NCBI GenBank assembly: GCA_031273545.1
Contig: JAISRQ010000039.1
Span: forward strand, 1 to 5,990
From: Holosporales bacterium
Lineage (GTDB): Bacteria; Pseudomonadota; Alphaproteobacteria; BNTO01
DNA: 5,990 nt
Reading direction: 5' to 3'
The notes under the pieces are model-generated. The model did not search any database. It worked only from the letters and a program-made list of their open reading frames with translations, and was not told where the DNA came from. A program made the translations under genes and the position numbers. Positions 5,774-5,990 of the stretch are shown here, in pieces (the stretch's first letter is position 1; each line of letters starts with the position of its first letter).

Positions 5774-5935
5774 TTACCGTTCTTGTTGTGACGCTTGATT
5801 TGACCGTGTATTAGTATCGCTTGTTATACGAATTCTTGCTTGTTCATGCCCAGCATTTGCAGCCTGTGTGTACCAGCGCATTGCTTTGTTTCGATCCACG
5901 TCAGTGCCTATTCCATATTCTATACTCAAACGCGA
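5774..5935 (-). pseudogene. C-terminal remnant of a Sel1-repeat (TPR-like) protein
   Basis: The - strand frame reads SRLSIEYGIGTDVDRNKAM, then RWYTQAANAGHEQARIRI, then a polar tail TSDTNTRSNQASQQER before TAA at 5774. The pattern YGxGxxxDxxKAxxWYxxAAxxGxxxA is the Sel1-like repeat, a solenoid repeat used for protein-protein contacts and common in bacterial host-interaction and envelope proteins. Only one repeat is present. In-frame stops (TGA at 5936-5938, and a TAA further upstream) cut it off, and the sequence beyond them does not read as more Sel1 repeats in any frame, so the gene seems truncated by a rearrangement near 5936 rather than by a simple frameshift. A short product from TTG 5929 has no visible ribosome binding site. 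A terminator-like hairpin follows. Confidence 0.65.
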
Positions 5936-5990
5936 TCAAATACCGGGTTTTTATTGCGAGTAAAAACGAACGCGACTTCAATGAAACACT

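Noticed and set aside
5926..5988. Partial - strand frame ending FTRNKNPVFDRV at the right edge
   Set aside because: Only 20 codons are visible and no family is recognisable; it overlaps the Sel1 fragment in another frame.

Overview
The window looks like an accessory, partly decaying stretch of an alphaproteobacterial chromosome. The strongest taxonomic hint is the UvrC protein: its C-terminal half carries the run AKGPDRNAGRERFF, followed by FIQRLRDEAHRFAIGTHR, which is typical of alphaproteobacterial UvrC. BspA-type leucine-rich repeats, a Sel1-type repeat remnant, exported proteins and gene debris beside an intact repair gene would suit a host-associated or intracellular lineage such as Holosporales. 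That placement is inference and cannot be proven from this window.

Layout. Bases 1-553 hold the broken remains of a coiled-coil protein gene on the + strand (in-frame stop, a 4-bp tandem-duplication frameshift and a second frameshift). Inside it lies a hairpin-rich segment (406-494) that could be a palindromic element inserted in the gene. Bases 574-1419 (- strand) encode an exported BspA-like leucine-rich repeat protein with a good ribosome binding site and a sigma70-like promoter; a perfect 8-bp inverted repeat flanks its -10 region. Bases 1700-3754 (+ strand) encode full-length UvrC with all catalytic residues, plus an acidic insertion of about 70 residues containing three tandem 12-13 residue repeats.

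Bases 3755-4143 are mostly non-coding, with a possible 18-codon ORF behind a strong Shine-Dalgarno sequence and a possible extended -10 promoter. Bases 4150-5310 encode an exported protein of unknown function whose strand pattern resembles a class I methyltransferase (Rossmann) fold. It is followed by a long imperfect palindrome. At 5432-5671 lies a second, degenerate copy of the last 240 or so bases of uvrC, ending exactly at the uvrC stop codon. The window closes with a terminator-like hairpin and the C-terminal remnant of a Sel1-repeat protein on the - strand.

How the parts relate. There is no obvious operon: uvrC and the leucine-rich repeat gene are divergent, and the exported-protein gene has its own long leader. 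The main structural feature is that the exported-protein gene is bracketed by the intact 3' end of uvrC and its decayed duplicate. This could mean insertion of a segment into the 3' end of uvrC, or a tandem duplication followed by loss. No integrase, transposase, CRISPR array, tRNA or rRNA was seen, and I do not see a complete new multi-gene system here.
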